A stretch of DNA of 64,000 bases from Pandoraea anhela (GTDB lineage Bacteria > Pseudomonadota > Gammaproteobacteria > Burkholderiales > Burkholderiaceae), in contig NZ_CABPSB010000006.1 of assembly GCF_902459655.1 (NCBI RefSeq), positions 124,001 to 188,000 of the forward strand. Direction: 5' to 3'. The position numbers were made by a program, and so were the translations under genes. The notes under the pieces are model-generated. The model saw only the letters and a program-made list of their open reading frames with translations, did not search any database and had not been told where the DNA came from. Below, piece by piece: positions 43,800 to 53,649 of the stretch (positions are counted from its first letter, which is position 1; every line of letters begins with the position of its first letter).

Positions 43800-44708
43800 T
43801 CAGGCACCTCCGTTCTTGCGGGCGAACAGCTTACGACGCGTGGCGGGCAACACCAGCGCCACGGCCACGAGCAATGCCGTCACCAAATTGAGGTCCTGCG
43901 CCTTCAGACCGATGAAATCGCTGTTCAGCGCGAGTGCGATGAAGAAGCGGTACAGCACTGCCCCCACCACCACGGCCAGCGTGGTGAGAATGAGGCGTCG
44001 CGCCGGGAGAATCGTCTCCCCGATGATCACCGCGGCCAGACCGATCACGATAGTACCGATCCCCATCGAGATGTCGGCGCCGCCCTGAGACTGCGCGAAC
44101 AGCGCGCCGGCGAGCGCCACCAGGGCGTTCGACAGCGCCATGCCTGCGAGGATTTCGCGGCCGGTGTTTACGCCCTGCGCACGCGCCATGCGCGGATTCG
44201 CACCGGTCGAGCGCATCGCGAGACCCTGCTGCGACGAGAAGAAGTAATCGAGACCGAGCTTCGCCACCACCACCACGACCAGCAGCAGAAGCGGGCGCAA
44301 TACGTAATCCGGCAGCCAGGCCGGCGCGTTCTCGGGCAGGAGCATCGTGAAGACCGTGGGCGACGTGATCAGCGGCACGTTCGGTGCGCCCATCACCCGC
44401 AGGTTCACCGAGTAGAGCGCGATCATCATCAGGATACTGGCGAGCAGATCCATGATTTTCAGACGCACGTTCAGCCAGCCGGTGATGAAACCCGCCACGG
44501 CACCGGCCACCATCGCCACGGCAGTCGCCGCGAACGGATCGGTGCCGTTGGCGATCAGGATAGCCGCCGTCGCGCCACCAAGCGCAAAGCTACCGTCAAC
44601 CGTCAGGTCGGGAAAGTTGAGGATGCGGAAGGAAATCAGCACCCCGAGCGCCACGAGACTGAAGATCAGACCGATCTCCAGTGCGCCCATGAGAGAGAAA
44701 AAGGACAT
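43800..44708 (-). CDS. ABC transporter permease, DUF534-type importer
   Basis: 302 residues from ATG 44708. At least eight hydrophobic segments. Resembles the branched-chain/TrpY-like permease fold with LGVLISFRILNFPDLTVDGSF near the N-terminus. Coupled to the ATPase by a 2-bp gap. Substrate not certain: family members import tryptophan, tyrosine or similar. Confidence 0.9.
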   Translation of the reverse strand: MSFFSLMGALEIGLIFSLVALGVLISFRILNFPDLTVDGSFALGGATAAILIANGTDPFAATAVAMVAGAVAGFITGWLNVRLKIMDLLASILMMIALYSVNLRVMGAPNVPLITSPTVFTMLLPENAPAWLPDYVLRPLLLLVVVVVAKLGLDYFFSSQQGLAMRSTGANPRMARAQGVNTGREILAGMALSNALVALAGALFAQSQGGADISMGIGTIVIGLAAVIIGETILPARRLILTTLAVVVGAVLYRFFIALALNSDFIGLKAQDLNLVTALLVAVALVLPATRRKLFARKNGGA

Positions 44709-44970
44709 TGTCGTAATTCCACTGCGCAAGACAGCCCTTGCCGGGTCTCGGCATCGGCGCCCGCACGGCCGAGTCGGCCAGGTCAGGTCATAGCCGGTCG
44801 TTGTGCGACCGCGTTTCGGGGGGAGCCATCTCGCCCATTCGATAGGAAAAGAGCGGCGGGGACAGATCGTGTCCGGGCGCCGCCCTGTCGCGTGCCGGCA
44901 CGGCGGGTATCAGCCCTTGGCGCCGGCATCCCGCGCGTGACTCGCGCGCGGGTTTCCTGCTTCGTTCCGC

Positions 44971-45957
44971 TTACTCTTTGATGACCGTCTTGGCTTCCTT
45001 CACCAGATCGTCCGACAGCTTCACGCCTTGCTTGGCGGCCGCCGCCGTGTTGACGAACAGTTCCAGATTCGAGCTGGTCTGCGAGGCGATCACGCCCGGC
45101 TTCTCGCCCTTGAGGATGCGCCCGACCACCTTGCCCGTCTGACGGCCGAGGTCGTAGTAGTTGATGCCCAGCGCCGCAATCGCACCGCGCTTCACGCTAT
45201 CCGTGTCCGAAGCGACGAGCGGGATCTTGCGTTCGTTCGCCACCTTCACGAGCGACTCGTATGCCGACACGACGTTGTTGTCCGTGTTGGTATAGATCAC
45301 GTCGACCTTGCCCACGAGGCTGTTGGCCGCCGAGCTGATGTCGACGGTACGCGGCGCGGCGGCGGTCTTGAGCGTCAGGCCGGCGTTCGGCAGCAGCTTC
45401 TCGAGCTCCTTCACCACCACGACCGAGTTGGCTTCGCCCGGGTTGTACACCATGCCCACGGTCTTCGCGTTCGGCACGACACGCTTGATGAGCGCCACCT
45501 GCTTGTCCAGCGGGAGCTTGTCCGACACGCCCGTCACGTTCGTGCCCGAGGCATCCCAGCTCTTGACCAGTTGTGCGGCGACCGGATCGGTCACGCCCGA
45601 ATACACGAGCGGCACCGACTTGGTGGATGCCGCCACGGCTTGCGCCGTCGGCGTGGCGATACCGATGATCGCGTCCGGCTTGTCGCCCACGAACTTGCGG
45701 GCGATCTGCGCAGCGGTACCGGTGTTGCCCTGGGCGCTCTGGTATTCCCACTTGAGGTTCTTGCCGACCTCGTAACCTTCCGCCTTGAGTTCGTCTTTCG
45801 CGCCGTCGCGAATGGCGTCGAGTGCCGGGTGCTCCACGATCGCCACGACGGCAACCGATTTCGTCTCCGCCGCGAATGCCGCGCCGGTCGTCCCCAACAG
45901 CGTTGCGGCCACTGCGCACAGCACGGTGCGCGTGGCGAATTTGCCCATCGTCGACAT
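44971..45957 (-). CDS. ABC transporter substrate-binding protein (DUF534/TrpX-like)
   Basis: 328 residues from ATG 45957 with GGAGGAG upstream. Signal (AAFAAETKS). DUF534 hallmarks: VAIVEHPALDAIRDG, DAIIGIATPTAQAVAA, PLVYSGVTDPVAAQLV, LGINYYDLGRQTGKV. The related TrpXYZ systems take up aromatic amino acids, which is a reasonable guess for this one. The gap to the permease gene is 262 bp. Confidence 0.9.
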   Translation of the reverse strand: MSTMGKFATRTVLCAVAATLLGTTGAAFAAETKSVAVVAIVEHPALDAIRDGAKDELKAEGYEVGKNLKWEYQSAQGNTGTAAQIARKFVGDKPDAIIGIATPTAQAVAASTKSVPLVYSGVTDPVAAQLVKSWDASGTNVTGVSDKLPLDKQVALIKRVVPNAKTVGMVYNPGEANSVVVVKELEKLLPNAGLTLKTAAAPRTVDISSAANSLVGKVDVIYTNTDNNVVSAYESLVKVANERKIPLVASDTDSVKRGAIAALGINYYDLGRQTGKVVGRILKGEKPGVIASQTSSNLELFVNTAAAAKQGVKLSDDLVKEAKTVIKE

Positions 45958-46427
45958 CACAACTCCTCCAGGAATGCTCTTGATAGTGATAGGTATCGGT
46001 GCGCCGGACCCGGGTCTCCGCGGGCCTCTTTCGGATGCACACAAAGCGTGCACCTGCGCGTGGGGCACAGTCTACCCACATCCCCGGCAGCGAACAACGG
46101 TTGCCGATGCAACTTCCCGGGAAGCCCGTGGAACATCGGATTGCGCCCAAACGCTGGCAGATTGATGCGGCAATCGGAAAAAAAATAGTCGATTTGGTCT
46201 CAGGTGATGAAATCTGCGCATATTCATGCGACGCGTTCAACCCATGAGATGCGCTGAAAACCGCAACAATGCGCAAGAATTCACCCGAAATCAGCGCTTT
46301 TTGCACAATAAAAAGGCAGATGACGTCCCACTTTTTGAGACGATTCGTCGCGAATCCGGAATGGCGTTCGGGAATGAAGGTACGGAAACGACGTGGCAGC
46401 CGCGCGATGCGCCCACGCGTGCGTACG
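45958..46427. other. Gap holding the ABC operon promoter
   Basis: 470 bp upstream of the substrate-binding gene and beyond the 3' end of the RlpA gene. A/T-richer than surroundings in 46150-46340. I see no riboswitch or gene; promoter of the ABC operon is expected here. Confidence 0.45.
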
Positions 46428-47045
46428 TCAGGGGGCGTTGTTGCTCTCGTCGAGGCCCAGGGCGGCGACTTCGCTGCGCGACAGGCGGCGGATTTCGACC
46501 TTCGCGTGACCGGCCCGGACGAAGTCGAGCTGCTTGGCCGCGCCGTACGACAGGTCGATGATGCGATTGCGGGTGTAAGGCCCCCGGTCGTTGATCTTCA
46601 CGACGACCGTCTTGTTATTGGCGACGTTGCGCACCAGCGCGAAGCTGCCCAGCGGCAATGTCGGATGCGCGGCGGTCGGCTCGTTCATGTTGAACGCTTC
46701 GCCGGTGGCCGTGCGTCGGCCGTGGAAGTTCTTGCCGTACCACGAGGCCATGCCCGTCTGAAAGAAGGTGCCGGCATCGGCACGCAGTCGCGCTTCGCCG
46801 TCGCGATCCGGCGCATCGGGGTCGCCGGGATTGAGACCTTCATTGCGATAGGCGCGGCCCGGCCAGTGCAGATCGAAGCTGGAACCCACCGGTGCATTGG
46901 CCTCGCGCGCACGGGCGCGCGCGCCCGTCGCCGAAGTGGCGGCGGCCGTCTGACTGGGGGGTTCGAGCGGCGTTGTGCAGGCTGTCAACGTCAGGGCGAG
47001 GGCGCAGCAGACCGCGAACCGTGTGAGCATGTCGCGTGTTCGCAT
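46428..47045 (-). CDS. rlpA: RlpA-like septal lipoprotein (lytic transglycosylase)
   Basis: 205 residues from ATG 47045. Lipobox LTAC. Double-psi beta-barrel core: GMASWYGKNFHGRRTATGE, then VVVKINDRGPYTRNRIIDLSYGAAKQL. It lacks a C-terminal SPOR domain, unlike E. coli RlpA, so it would not target denuded septal glycan the same way. Divergent from the MBL gene. Confidence 0.9.
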   Translation of the reverse strand: MRTRDMLTRFAVCCALALTLTACTTPLEPPSQTAAATSATGARARAREANAPVGSSFDLHWPGRAYRNEGLNPGDPDAPDRDGEARLRADAGTFFQTGMASWYGKNFHGRRTATGEAFNMNEPTAAHPTLPLGSFALVRNVANNKTVVVKINDRGPYTRNRIIDLSYGAAKQLDFVRAGHAKVEIRRLSRSEVAALGLDESNNAP

Positions 47046-47302
47046 AGCCCGCAAGTCTAACACGACGCAAAAATCAACCCATCAGCGAGCGTTCACTTAC
47101 CGGCTAATACTTGATTACAAAGCGTTACCTCGAAGCGGGCTCCCCCCGCCCATAAGCGCTTTGCGGAAGACCGCATTCCCGCACCGGGTAAGGCCGAGGG
47201 GCGGCGCGACGCACACTGCGATCCGTGCCGCGACGAATACTGCGGCGGACGATGGTGCGCCGGGCCGAATACAATAGACAAAAATCGCGTCCCCGATCAC
47301 TC

Positions 47303-47959
47303 ATGAACGTCACCCTGATTCCCGTTACGCCTTTTCAGCAAAACTGCACCCTGCTCGTTTGCGATGCGACCAAGCGCGCCGCCGTGGTCGACCCCGGCGG
47401 CGACATCGACCGCATCGTGGGCGAGATCGAACGTCAGGGTGTGACCCTCGAAAAAATCCTCCTCACGCACGGCCACCTCGATCATTGCGGCGGCTCGGGC
47501 GCGCTGGCGGCAAAGTACGATGTCCCGATCGAGGGTCCGCATCCGGACGACGCTTTCTGGATCGACCAGCTTCAGGCGCAAAGCGCGCGCTTCGGCTTCC
47601 CGGAACCCGAGTCCTTCACGCCCGATCGCTGGCTGGGCGACGGCGACACCGTCACCTTCGGCGACGTGACGCTCGATGTTTTCCATTGCCCGGGCCATAC
47701 GCCGGGGCACGTCGTGTTCTTCTCGAAGGACGAGCGGCTGGCGAGCGTGGGTGACGTACTGTTCGCCGGCTCCATCGGCCGCACCGACTTTCCGCGCGGC
47801 AACCACGCCGATCTGATCGCATCGATCCGCAACAAGCTCTGGCCGCTGGGCGACGATGTGACGTTCATCCCCGGGCATGGCCCCGTCTCGACCTTCGGGC
47901 AGGAGCGCAGGACGAACCCGTACGTCGCCGACGCGGTACTCGCCCGGAGCGCCTCATGA
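47303..47959 (+). CDS. MBL-fold metallohydrolase (glyoxalase II-like)
   Basis: 218 residues from ATG 47303. Zinc site [10 protein letters not shown], then [10 protein letters not shown] and PGHGP. Resembles YcbL-type short glyoxalase II proteins, with [13 protein letters not shown] hydroxyacylglutathione hydrolase activity is likely but unproven. Overlaps the exonuclease start by 4 nt. Confidence 0.9.
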   Translation: MNVTLIPVTPFQQNCTLLVCDATKRAAVVDPGGDIDRIVGEIERQGVTLEKILLTHGHLDHCGGSGALAAKYDVPIEGPHPDDAFWIDQLQAQSARFGFPEPESFTPDRWLGDGDTVTFGDVTLDVFHCPGHTPGHVVFFSKDERLASVGDVLFAGSIGRTDFPRGNHADLIASIRNKLWPLGDDVTFIPGHGPVSTFGQERRTNPYVADAVLARSAS

Positions 47960-48750
47960 GCGAGGCGATGTCCCGGATCCCGTCGCGCATCATTCCTGTC
48001 GACGAGGAGATTTTCGTCAGCACCGACGTGGAGGCCGACGGCCCGATCCCCGGCCCGCACTCGATGCTAAGCTTCGCCTCGGCGGCGTACACCGCCGATA
48101 AGGAACTGATCGGCACCTTCAGCGCGAACCTCGAATGCCTGCCCGACGCCAAAGGCCATCCGCTGACGATGAAGTGGTGGAAAACGGAACCCGAGGCGTG
48201 GGCGGCATGCCGTGTCGATCCGGAAGATCCGGCCAAAGCGCTCAAGGCGTATGTGAAGTGGGTCGAAAAGCTGCCCGGCAAGCCGGTATTCGTGGCGTAC
48301 CCGGCGGGATTCGATTTCACGTTCATGTTCTGGTACATGATGCGCTTCGTCGGCCGTTGCCCGTTCTCGTGGTCGGCGCTCGATATCAAGACGCTCGCCT
48401 TCGCGATGACCGGCATGCCGTACCGCAAATGCATCAAGCCGCGTCTGCCGCAAGTCTGGCTCGACCCGCTGCCGCACACGCACGTGGCGCTCGACGACGC
48501 CCTCGAACAAGGCGCCCTCTTCTGCAACATGCTCGCCGAACTGCGCGAACAGCAAAAGACGCTCGCCGAATTGCCCGGCTGGCGCGGCGCCGGCCTCACC
48601 GCCAACGCCGATACGCCGGTGTTCGGCTCGGCCGCCGCGAACGTGGCCGGGGCGGATGGGGTGAAGGGGGTAGCCGAGGCGACTGGAATCCTCGACGACA
48701 CTGAATCGCCCGACACCGGCCCCGGCAAGGACAGTACCGCGCACCGCTGA
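47956..48750 (+). CDS. DEDD-family 3'-5' exonuclease-like protein
   Basis: 264 residues. Exonuclease motif [13 protein letters not shown], motif [16 protein letters not shown], motif [18 protein letters not shown]. RNase H-like fold with the acidic residues in order. Substrate unknown, DNA or RNA. Coupled to the upstream MBL gene. Tail of about 60 low-complexity residues. Confidence 0.85.
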   Translation: MSEAMSRIPSRIIPVDEEIFVSTDVEADGPIPGPHSMLSFASAAYTADKELIGTFSANLECLPDAKGHPLTMKWWKTEPEAWAACRVDPEDPAKALKAYVKWVEKLPGKPVFVAYPAGFDFTFMFWYMMRFVGRCPFSWSALDIKTLAFAMTGMPYRKCIKPRLPQVWLDPLPHTHVALDDALEQGALFCNMLAELREQQKTLAELPGWRGAGLTANADTPVFGSAAANVAGADGVKGVAEATGILDDTESPDTGPGKDSTAHR

Positions 48751-48793
48751 TTCGGCACCGCCTAAATAAATAAGCGAAGAACGCAAGAAGAAA

Positions 48794-48818
48794 GGCGCAA
48801 CGTGTCGCACGTTGCGCC
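48794..48818. terminator. Bidirectional terminator between exonuclease and arsC-like genes
   Basis: Perfect 11-bp stem GGCGCAACGTG/CACGTTGCGCC with a TCG loop, flanked by A- and T-containing runs on either side. Convergent genes on both sides. Confidence 0.8.
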
Positions 48819-48847
48819 CTTCTCGTTGTCCGATGCCGGCAAGCCGC

Positions 48848-49198
48848 TTACAGCACGTCGTTCACCCGTTCCGGCGGCCGCGCGATCACGGCCTTCTTGC
48901 CGTTCACGACGACGGGGCGCTGCAACAACTTCGGATGCGCCGCCACGGCCGCGAGCAGGTCGTCGTCGCTGAGCCCCGTGTCGGCCAGCCCCAGTTCCGC
49001 GAATTCCGTCTCGTTGCTGCGGATCATGTCGCGCACCGGTACGCCCAGCAGCTTGTGCAGACGTTTCAGATCCGCCAGCGTCGGCGGCGTCTTCAGATAC
49101 TCGACGACTTGCAAGTCGCCGCCCGCCGGAGACCCCTCGACGAGCGCCAGCGCCTCGCGCGACTTCGAGCAGCGCGGGTTGTGATACACGGTAATCAT
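48848..49198 (-). CDS. arsC: ArsC-family arsenate reductase-like protein
   Basis: 116 residues from ATG 49198. NPRCSKSREAL is the ArsC CX(N)R catalytic start; EYLKTPPTLADLKRL and LLQRPVVV follow the family. Glutaredoxin-coupled type. No other ars genes nearby, so it may serve another substrate. Confidence 0.9.
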   Translation of the reverse strand: MITVYHNPRCSKSREALALVEGSPAGGDLQVVEYLKTPPTLADLKRLHKLLGVPVRDMIRSNETEFAELGLADTGLSDDDLLAAVAAHPKLLQRPVVVNGKKAVIARPPERVNDVL

Positions 49199-49383
49199 GG
49201 TCACTCCAATGCGTCCAAATAGCGTCCGGCGCAAGACGACGACGAGTGCCCGATGCGGCGCCTACGCCATCGATTCACGCCTGGAACGTGCGCTCCGAGT
49301 ATGCATGGTATCGTCGAAAGCCGCTAGCCAAGGCCACCACGACCACCACGGACATCGGATCCGGCAACTCAGGAGAAAGTCAC

Positions 49384-50630
49384 ATGGCAGGACGCTTCAT
49401 CAGCATCAAGTCGCGCGACGGCAAGACCTTTCAAGCCTATCTGGCAACGCCGGACGGCAAAAGCGCCGGCGAAGGCAAAGGTCCCGGACTGGTGCTCTGT
49501 CAGGAAATCTTCGGTGTGAACGCCTACATTCGCGAACTGGCCGACCGCTACGCCGAAGAGGGTTACGTCGTGCTCGCACCCGACTTGTTCTGGCGCATCG
49601 AGCCGGGCATCGAACTCGGTTATTCGCCCGGCGACTGGCGCGCGCGTTCGCCCTGTTCCAGAGTTTCGACATCGATCTCGGCATGGAAGACGTAGGCGCC
49701 ACTGTCGACGCATTGCGTGCGCTGCCCGAGTGTGTCGGCGGTGTGGGCGTGGTCGGCTACTGTCTCGGCGGCAAACTGGCCGCCCTGTCCGTCACGCGCA
49801 CGAGCGCGGACGTGGCCGTCGGGTACTACGGCGTGGGGCTCGAGCAACATGTCGACGAGCTGGCAGGCGAGCATCCGCCGCTCGTGCTGCATATCGCCGA
49901 ACTCGACAAATACGCACCCGCCGAAGTTCGGGACACGCTGACCGAGAGACTCGGCAAGCACCCCAACGTCACACTGTATACATACCCGGACGCCGACCAT
50001 GCCTTCGCACGGCCCGGCGACCACTTCAACCGTGCGGCGACACAACTCGCACATCAGCGCACCCTCGGCGCCGTGCGCCGCGTCATCGGGCCGCATTTCG
50101 ACTTCGCATCGCTGTGGGAGACGCATTGCGCGTATGAATTCGCCATCCGCGAGATCGATCCGCTGATGAAGACGATGGTCGCCGAGCCCTACGTCAATCA
50201 CATTCCGACGATGACGGGGGGTGTCGGTCATCAGCAACTGGCGCACTTCTACCGGCATCACTTCGTCGACAGCAACCCGCCCGACACCCGGCTGATTCCG
50301 ATTTCGCGCACCATCGGCGCGACGCAGCTGGTCGACGAACTGCTGTTCTGTTTCACCCACACTACGCCGGTGGACTGGATGTTGCCGGGTGTGGCGCCGA
50401 CGGGACGCCGCGTGGAGATTCCGCTGGTGGCCATCGTGCGATTCCGGGGAGACAAACTGGAGCACGAACGCATATATTGGGATCAGGCGAGCGTACTCGT
50501 GCAGATCGGTCTGCTCGACCCTACCGGGTTGCCGGTCGCCGGCGTCGAGACGGCGCGCAAGTTGCAGGACGAGAATCTGGCGTCCAATGCGCTGATGCCG
50601 AACTGGTCGTTCGGCACGAAGGCCCGGTAG
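49384..50630 (+). pseudogene. Dienelactone hydrolase-SnoaL fusion, frameshifted
   Basis: The first frame (ATG 49384, with AGGAG upstream) codes the N-terminal dienelactone hydrolase half with CQEIFGVN and ends out of phase after GDW. The second frame continues with AFALFQSFDIDLG, the nucleophile GYCLGG and the acid/His YPDADHAF, then a SnoaL/NTF2-like domain (HHFVDSNPPDTRL... LERIYWD). The break is at (CG)4, 49639-49646. One base short or two extra would restore it. Either a true lesion or a sequencing error. Enzyme acts on 4-carboxymethylenebutenolide-type lactones. Confidence 0.8.
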
Positions 50631-50761
50631 CCCAAACGGAAGGTCGGCCGACTTGGCCGAGCTTGCCGTATAGCGGCCCTCATCAGCACGCCGGGTGAAG
50701 GCCGTGCAGCACCAGCTGTCATAACAAGAACAAGTGTCGCGAACGTTGCGGGAGACACGTC

Positions 50762-51274
50762 ATGAAATCGCAACTTTCTCAGTGCCGGCGCGCGCACCGC
50801 ACCGCTTTCGCCGGCGGGTTTGCCTTCGTCTCATGCCTACTGATGATGTCGGGATGTGCGAATCCGGATTTCGAGCCCAAGAAGCCGCTCGTCCTCAATT
50901 TTCCACTCGGTGAGCCGCCCCTCTCGGGGCTCGACCAATACAAAATCGCCGCAGCGCAGCGCGTCACCGAGGTCAATGCCCGCGAGATCACGCCGGGCAA
51001 TCCGCAACCGATGCTGCGCTCGGTCGTCTCGCTGGAATACTGGGTGGATCGCAGCGGCAATGTCTTGCGCGTGACGCTTTATCGCAGCAATGGCGATCAT
51101 GAAGCCGAGCGCATCGCCATCGCAAGCTTGCGGCGGGCGAGTCCCCTGCCCGCACCGAGCAGAGCGCTCGTGGACAGCAGCGGCCGCGTGCGCGCCGTCG
51201 AGACCTGGCTCTTCAACAACGACGGACGCTATCAGTTGCGCAGCGTAGCGGCGCCTCAGATCGACGGGCAGTAG
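50762..51274 (+). CDS. Lipoprotein with TonB-like C-terminal domain
   Basis: 170 residues. Lipobox-like MMSGC at residue about 33 and a C-terminal domain reading VVSLEYWVDRSGNVLRVTLYRSNGDHEAERIAI, which follows the TonB C-terminal pattern (V-L-V-V---G-V--V-V--SSG---LD-AAL). TonB itself would have a transmembrane N-terminus, not a lipid anchor. Start has GGGAGA upstream. No partner genes nearby. Confidence 0.72.
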   Translation: MKSQLSQCRRAHRTAFAGGFAFVSCLLMMSGCANPDFEPKKPLVLNFPLGEPPLSGLDQYKIAAAQRVTEVNAREITPGNPQPMLRSVVSLEYWVDRSGNVLRVTLYRSNGDHEAERIAIASLRRASPLPAPSRALVDSSGRVRAVETWLFNNDGRYQLRSVAAPQIDGQ

Positions 51275-51347
51275 TGATATCTTGACGAGCATCGGCCCAC
51301 CTTGCCCGACCCGTTTGGGGTGACGGATGGGGGCGTTGGAGATTCTC

Positions 51348-52142
51348 ATGCCGCGATTTGCCGCCAACCTGACCCTGCTCTATCAGGAAGTCCCGTTTCT
51401 CGACCGTTTCCAGGCGGCGGCGAGCGATGGCTTTCGGGGTGTCGAATGCCTGTTTCCGTACGAGCATCCCGCGCAGGAGATCCGCAAGCGACTGGACGAT
51501 GCGGGACTCACGCAAGTCCTCTTCAACGGCCCGGCAGGCGACTGGGCGCGCGGCGAGCGCGGCATTGCCGCGTTACCGGGTCGCGAAGCGCAGTTTCGCG
51601 ACGGCATCGAACTCGCACTCGACTACGCCGACGCGCTGGGTTGCCGTCAATTGCATGTGATGGCGGGATGCCCCGATGCGTCCGCATCGCCCGAACGTTG
51701 CCGCGCGACCTATCTTGAGAATCTCGCCTATGCGGCGGGTCAGGCGGCGGCACATGGCGTGACCGTGCTGATCGAGCCGATCAATCCGCGCGACTTTCCG
51801 CGCTATTTCCTCACCCGCCAGGATCAGGCGCATGCCATTCGCCAGGAAGTCGGCGCGAGCCATCTCAAAGTCCAGTTCGATGCCTATCACTGTCAGATCG
51901 TCGAGGGCGATCTGGCGGTGAAGCTGCGTCAGTACATCGCCGACATCGGGCACGTGCAGGTCGCGGGCGTGCCAGCGCGGCACGAACCCGATACCGGCGA
52001 GGTCAACTACCCGTTCCTGTTCCGTTTGCTCGACGAACTGGGTTATGCGGGCTGGGTCGGGTGCGAGTATCGGCCGCAGGGCGCAACGCGCGCCGGGCTG
52101 GGCTGGCTCAAGCCGTGGCTCCGGGCGACGGCATCCCGATAG
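51348..52142 (+). CDS. hyi: Hydroxypyruvate isomerase family protein
   Basis: 264 residues from ATG 51348 with GGAG 7 nt upstream. TIM-barrel isomerase pattern: [62 protein letters not shown] and GCEYRPQG. The catalytic Glu pair is in EPIN and EYRP. In glyoxylate metabolism this interconverts hydroxypyruvate and tartronate semialdehyde; no glcF/gcl genes are nearby. Confidence 0.9.
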   Translation: MPRFAANLTLLYQEVPFLDRFQAAASDGFRGVECLFPYEHPAQEIRKRLDDAGLTQVLFNGPAGDWARGERGIAALPGREAQFRDGIELALDYADALGCRQLHVMAGCPDASASPERCRATYLENLAYAAGQAAAHGVTVLIEPINPRDFPRYFLTRQDQAHAIRQEVGASHLKVQFDAYHCQIVEGDLAVKLRQYIADIGHVQVAGVPARHEPDTGEVNYPFLFRLLDELGYAGWVGCEYRPQGATRAGLGWLKPWLRATASR

Positions 52143-52180
52143 CGCGCGACGGTCACACGTTAAGGCGACGTTGCAGCGGC

Positions 52181-52285
52181 GTCATTTCGCGTCATGTCAC
52201 GTCATTTCCGCCTTAAGCCCTCCTGACGTCCGCCTGACGTCCTCCTGAAGTCTGCCTGAAGTCCGTGTGAAGTCCGCCCAACGTT
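52181..52285. repeat. Two adjacent helically phased repeat arrays
   Basis: Three 10-bp copies (GTCATTTCGC, GTCATGTCAC, GTCATTTCCG) at 52181-52210, then five 11-bp copies of a C-CCTGA[AC]GTC unit at 52220-52274, with a degraded sixth to 52285. Non-coding, 40 bp after the hyi stop. Confidence 0.8.
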
Positions 52286-52531
52286 TTGCCGCGGGGCCGT
52301 GCTAAGTCGCCTAAGGCTACGTTACGTCCGGGGTACGTGACGTCAGCGATAGTGATGAAGCGGATGCTAGGCGCTGGAAATTGTCTGCGCGGCGGCGCGT
52401 GCGTACGCGACTTGCTTCCTGTATGCCCGCGTGAATCGATTTCCAAAATCCATCGGAGGTCGAAACAATGCTGCGTCGCGCGTGCGCACGTCGGCGGAAG
52501 GCTTAGGAAAGATGTAGGACGAATCAGGCAA

Positions 52532-52558
52532 AAAAAATGGCGGGACACACGGGCCCGC
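52532..52558 (-). terminator. Intrinsic terminator on minus strand, no gene upstream
   Basis: Read on the minus strand: stem GGCGGG / CCCGCC with a loop of about 9 nt, then ATTTTTTTT. The stem ends are 52538-52558. No annotated minus gene precedes it within 500 bp, so an unannotated minus-strand transcript is implied. Confidence 0.65.
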
Positions 52559-53055
52559 CAAAACCACACGCTACGGGGTTAGCGCGAGGAGACCAGATTC
52601 GGAGCACTGTATCGAACCACCTGCAAATCGCGCCGGGGGACGCATTTTGCCGATACAGTCGCGCTGCGGTGTTACCGGGGGATAAGCACTTCAGCGTTGG
52701 AATGCATTGTGGTGGAAACGTATGGAAGGAGGGGTAACAAAGTGTTTCAGGTTGTAACACCTCGGGGGTTTCATCGTTGCCATGAATCGCTTCCCCGCCT
52801 TATTTCTCAAGGCTCCCGAGAAAGACACCGCCGCTCGAATTTGGTTCGTCATCCTGAATAACTTGTCATCCAAAGCATCCCTGAGGATTGACGAAACAAT
52901 CCCTGACGGACGCCGATACCTTCTGCCTATCGCCCATCAATCCCGGTCGTGGATCGCTTATCTCGCAAGGCGCAACGCAGCGGCCTTCCCCGTCTCAAAC
53001 GTACGATCCAGCAATGTGCTAACTTCAAACTTTGTGCGTGGCAACAAAGTGAGCC

Positions 53056-53529
53056 ATGGAAACCATTGAACGTTTGGGGCAGATACTGGCCCGCGACCGG
53101 GTGATTGCCGTCGTGGGCCTGTCGCCGCGGCCTGACCGGCCGAGCTTCACCACATCGCGATACATGCAGCAGCACGGATATCGGATCGTGCCGATCAACC
53201 CGCAGGCGGCGGATTCGGGCGAGACGATTCTGGGCGAGCCCGTGTACGCGAGCCTGACGGAGGCGGCCGAAGCGCTGCGCGGTGAGGGCGTGCGCATCCA
53301 GATGGTCGACTGCTTTCGTCGCAGCGGCGATATTCCGCCGATCGCCAGCGAGGCCGTGGCGATCGGTGCGACGAGTTTGTGGATGCAGTTGGGTATCGAG
53401 AACGACGATGCAGCGGCCGAAGCATTGGCGGCGGGGCTCGACGTCGTGATGGACCGCTGCGTCAAGATCGAGCATCAGCGGTGGCTGATGCACGGCGGTG
53501 GTCTGCCGAAACAGGCCAACGAGCGATGA
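53056..53529 (+). CDS. CoA-binding domain protein (YccU-like)
   Basis: 157 residues. Rossmann-type AVVGLSPRPDRPSFTTSRYMQQHGYRI, then EPVYASLTEAAEALRG and DRCVKIEHQRW. The family binds CoA or nucleotides; the exact role is unknown. Independent gene, GGAAACC upstream of the ATG. Confidence 0.88.
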   Translation: METIERLGQILARDRVIAVVGLSPRPDRPSFTTSRYMQQHGYRIVPINPQAADSGETILGEPVYASLTEAAEALRGEGVRIQMVDCFRRSGDIPPIASEAVAIGATSLWMQLGIENDDAAAEALAAGLDVVMDRCVKIEHQRWLMHGGGLPKQANER

Positions 53530-53649
53530 TGCACCGCACGCCTCGACATGCCGCTGTTCCGAATGTGTCCTGACCGTCGTCCCGAAAACAGAAAAAGCCG
53601 ACGATTCAACGTCGTCCTCGACTCCTTCTAACGTCACCTTCTCGCTGCC

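Larger units (their letters stand above)
52143..53055. other. Gene-free region of 0.9 kb with repeats and an orphan minus-strand terminator
   Basis: No coding frame is credible. 52181-52285 holds two short repeat arrays and 52532-52558 a terminator facing left, each listed separately. The rest includes short hairpin-prone sequence near 52640-52760. A candidate site for a small RNA. Confidence 0.55.
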
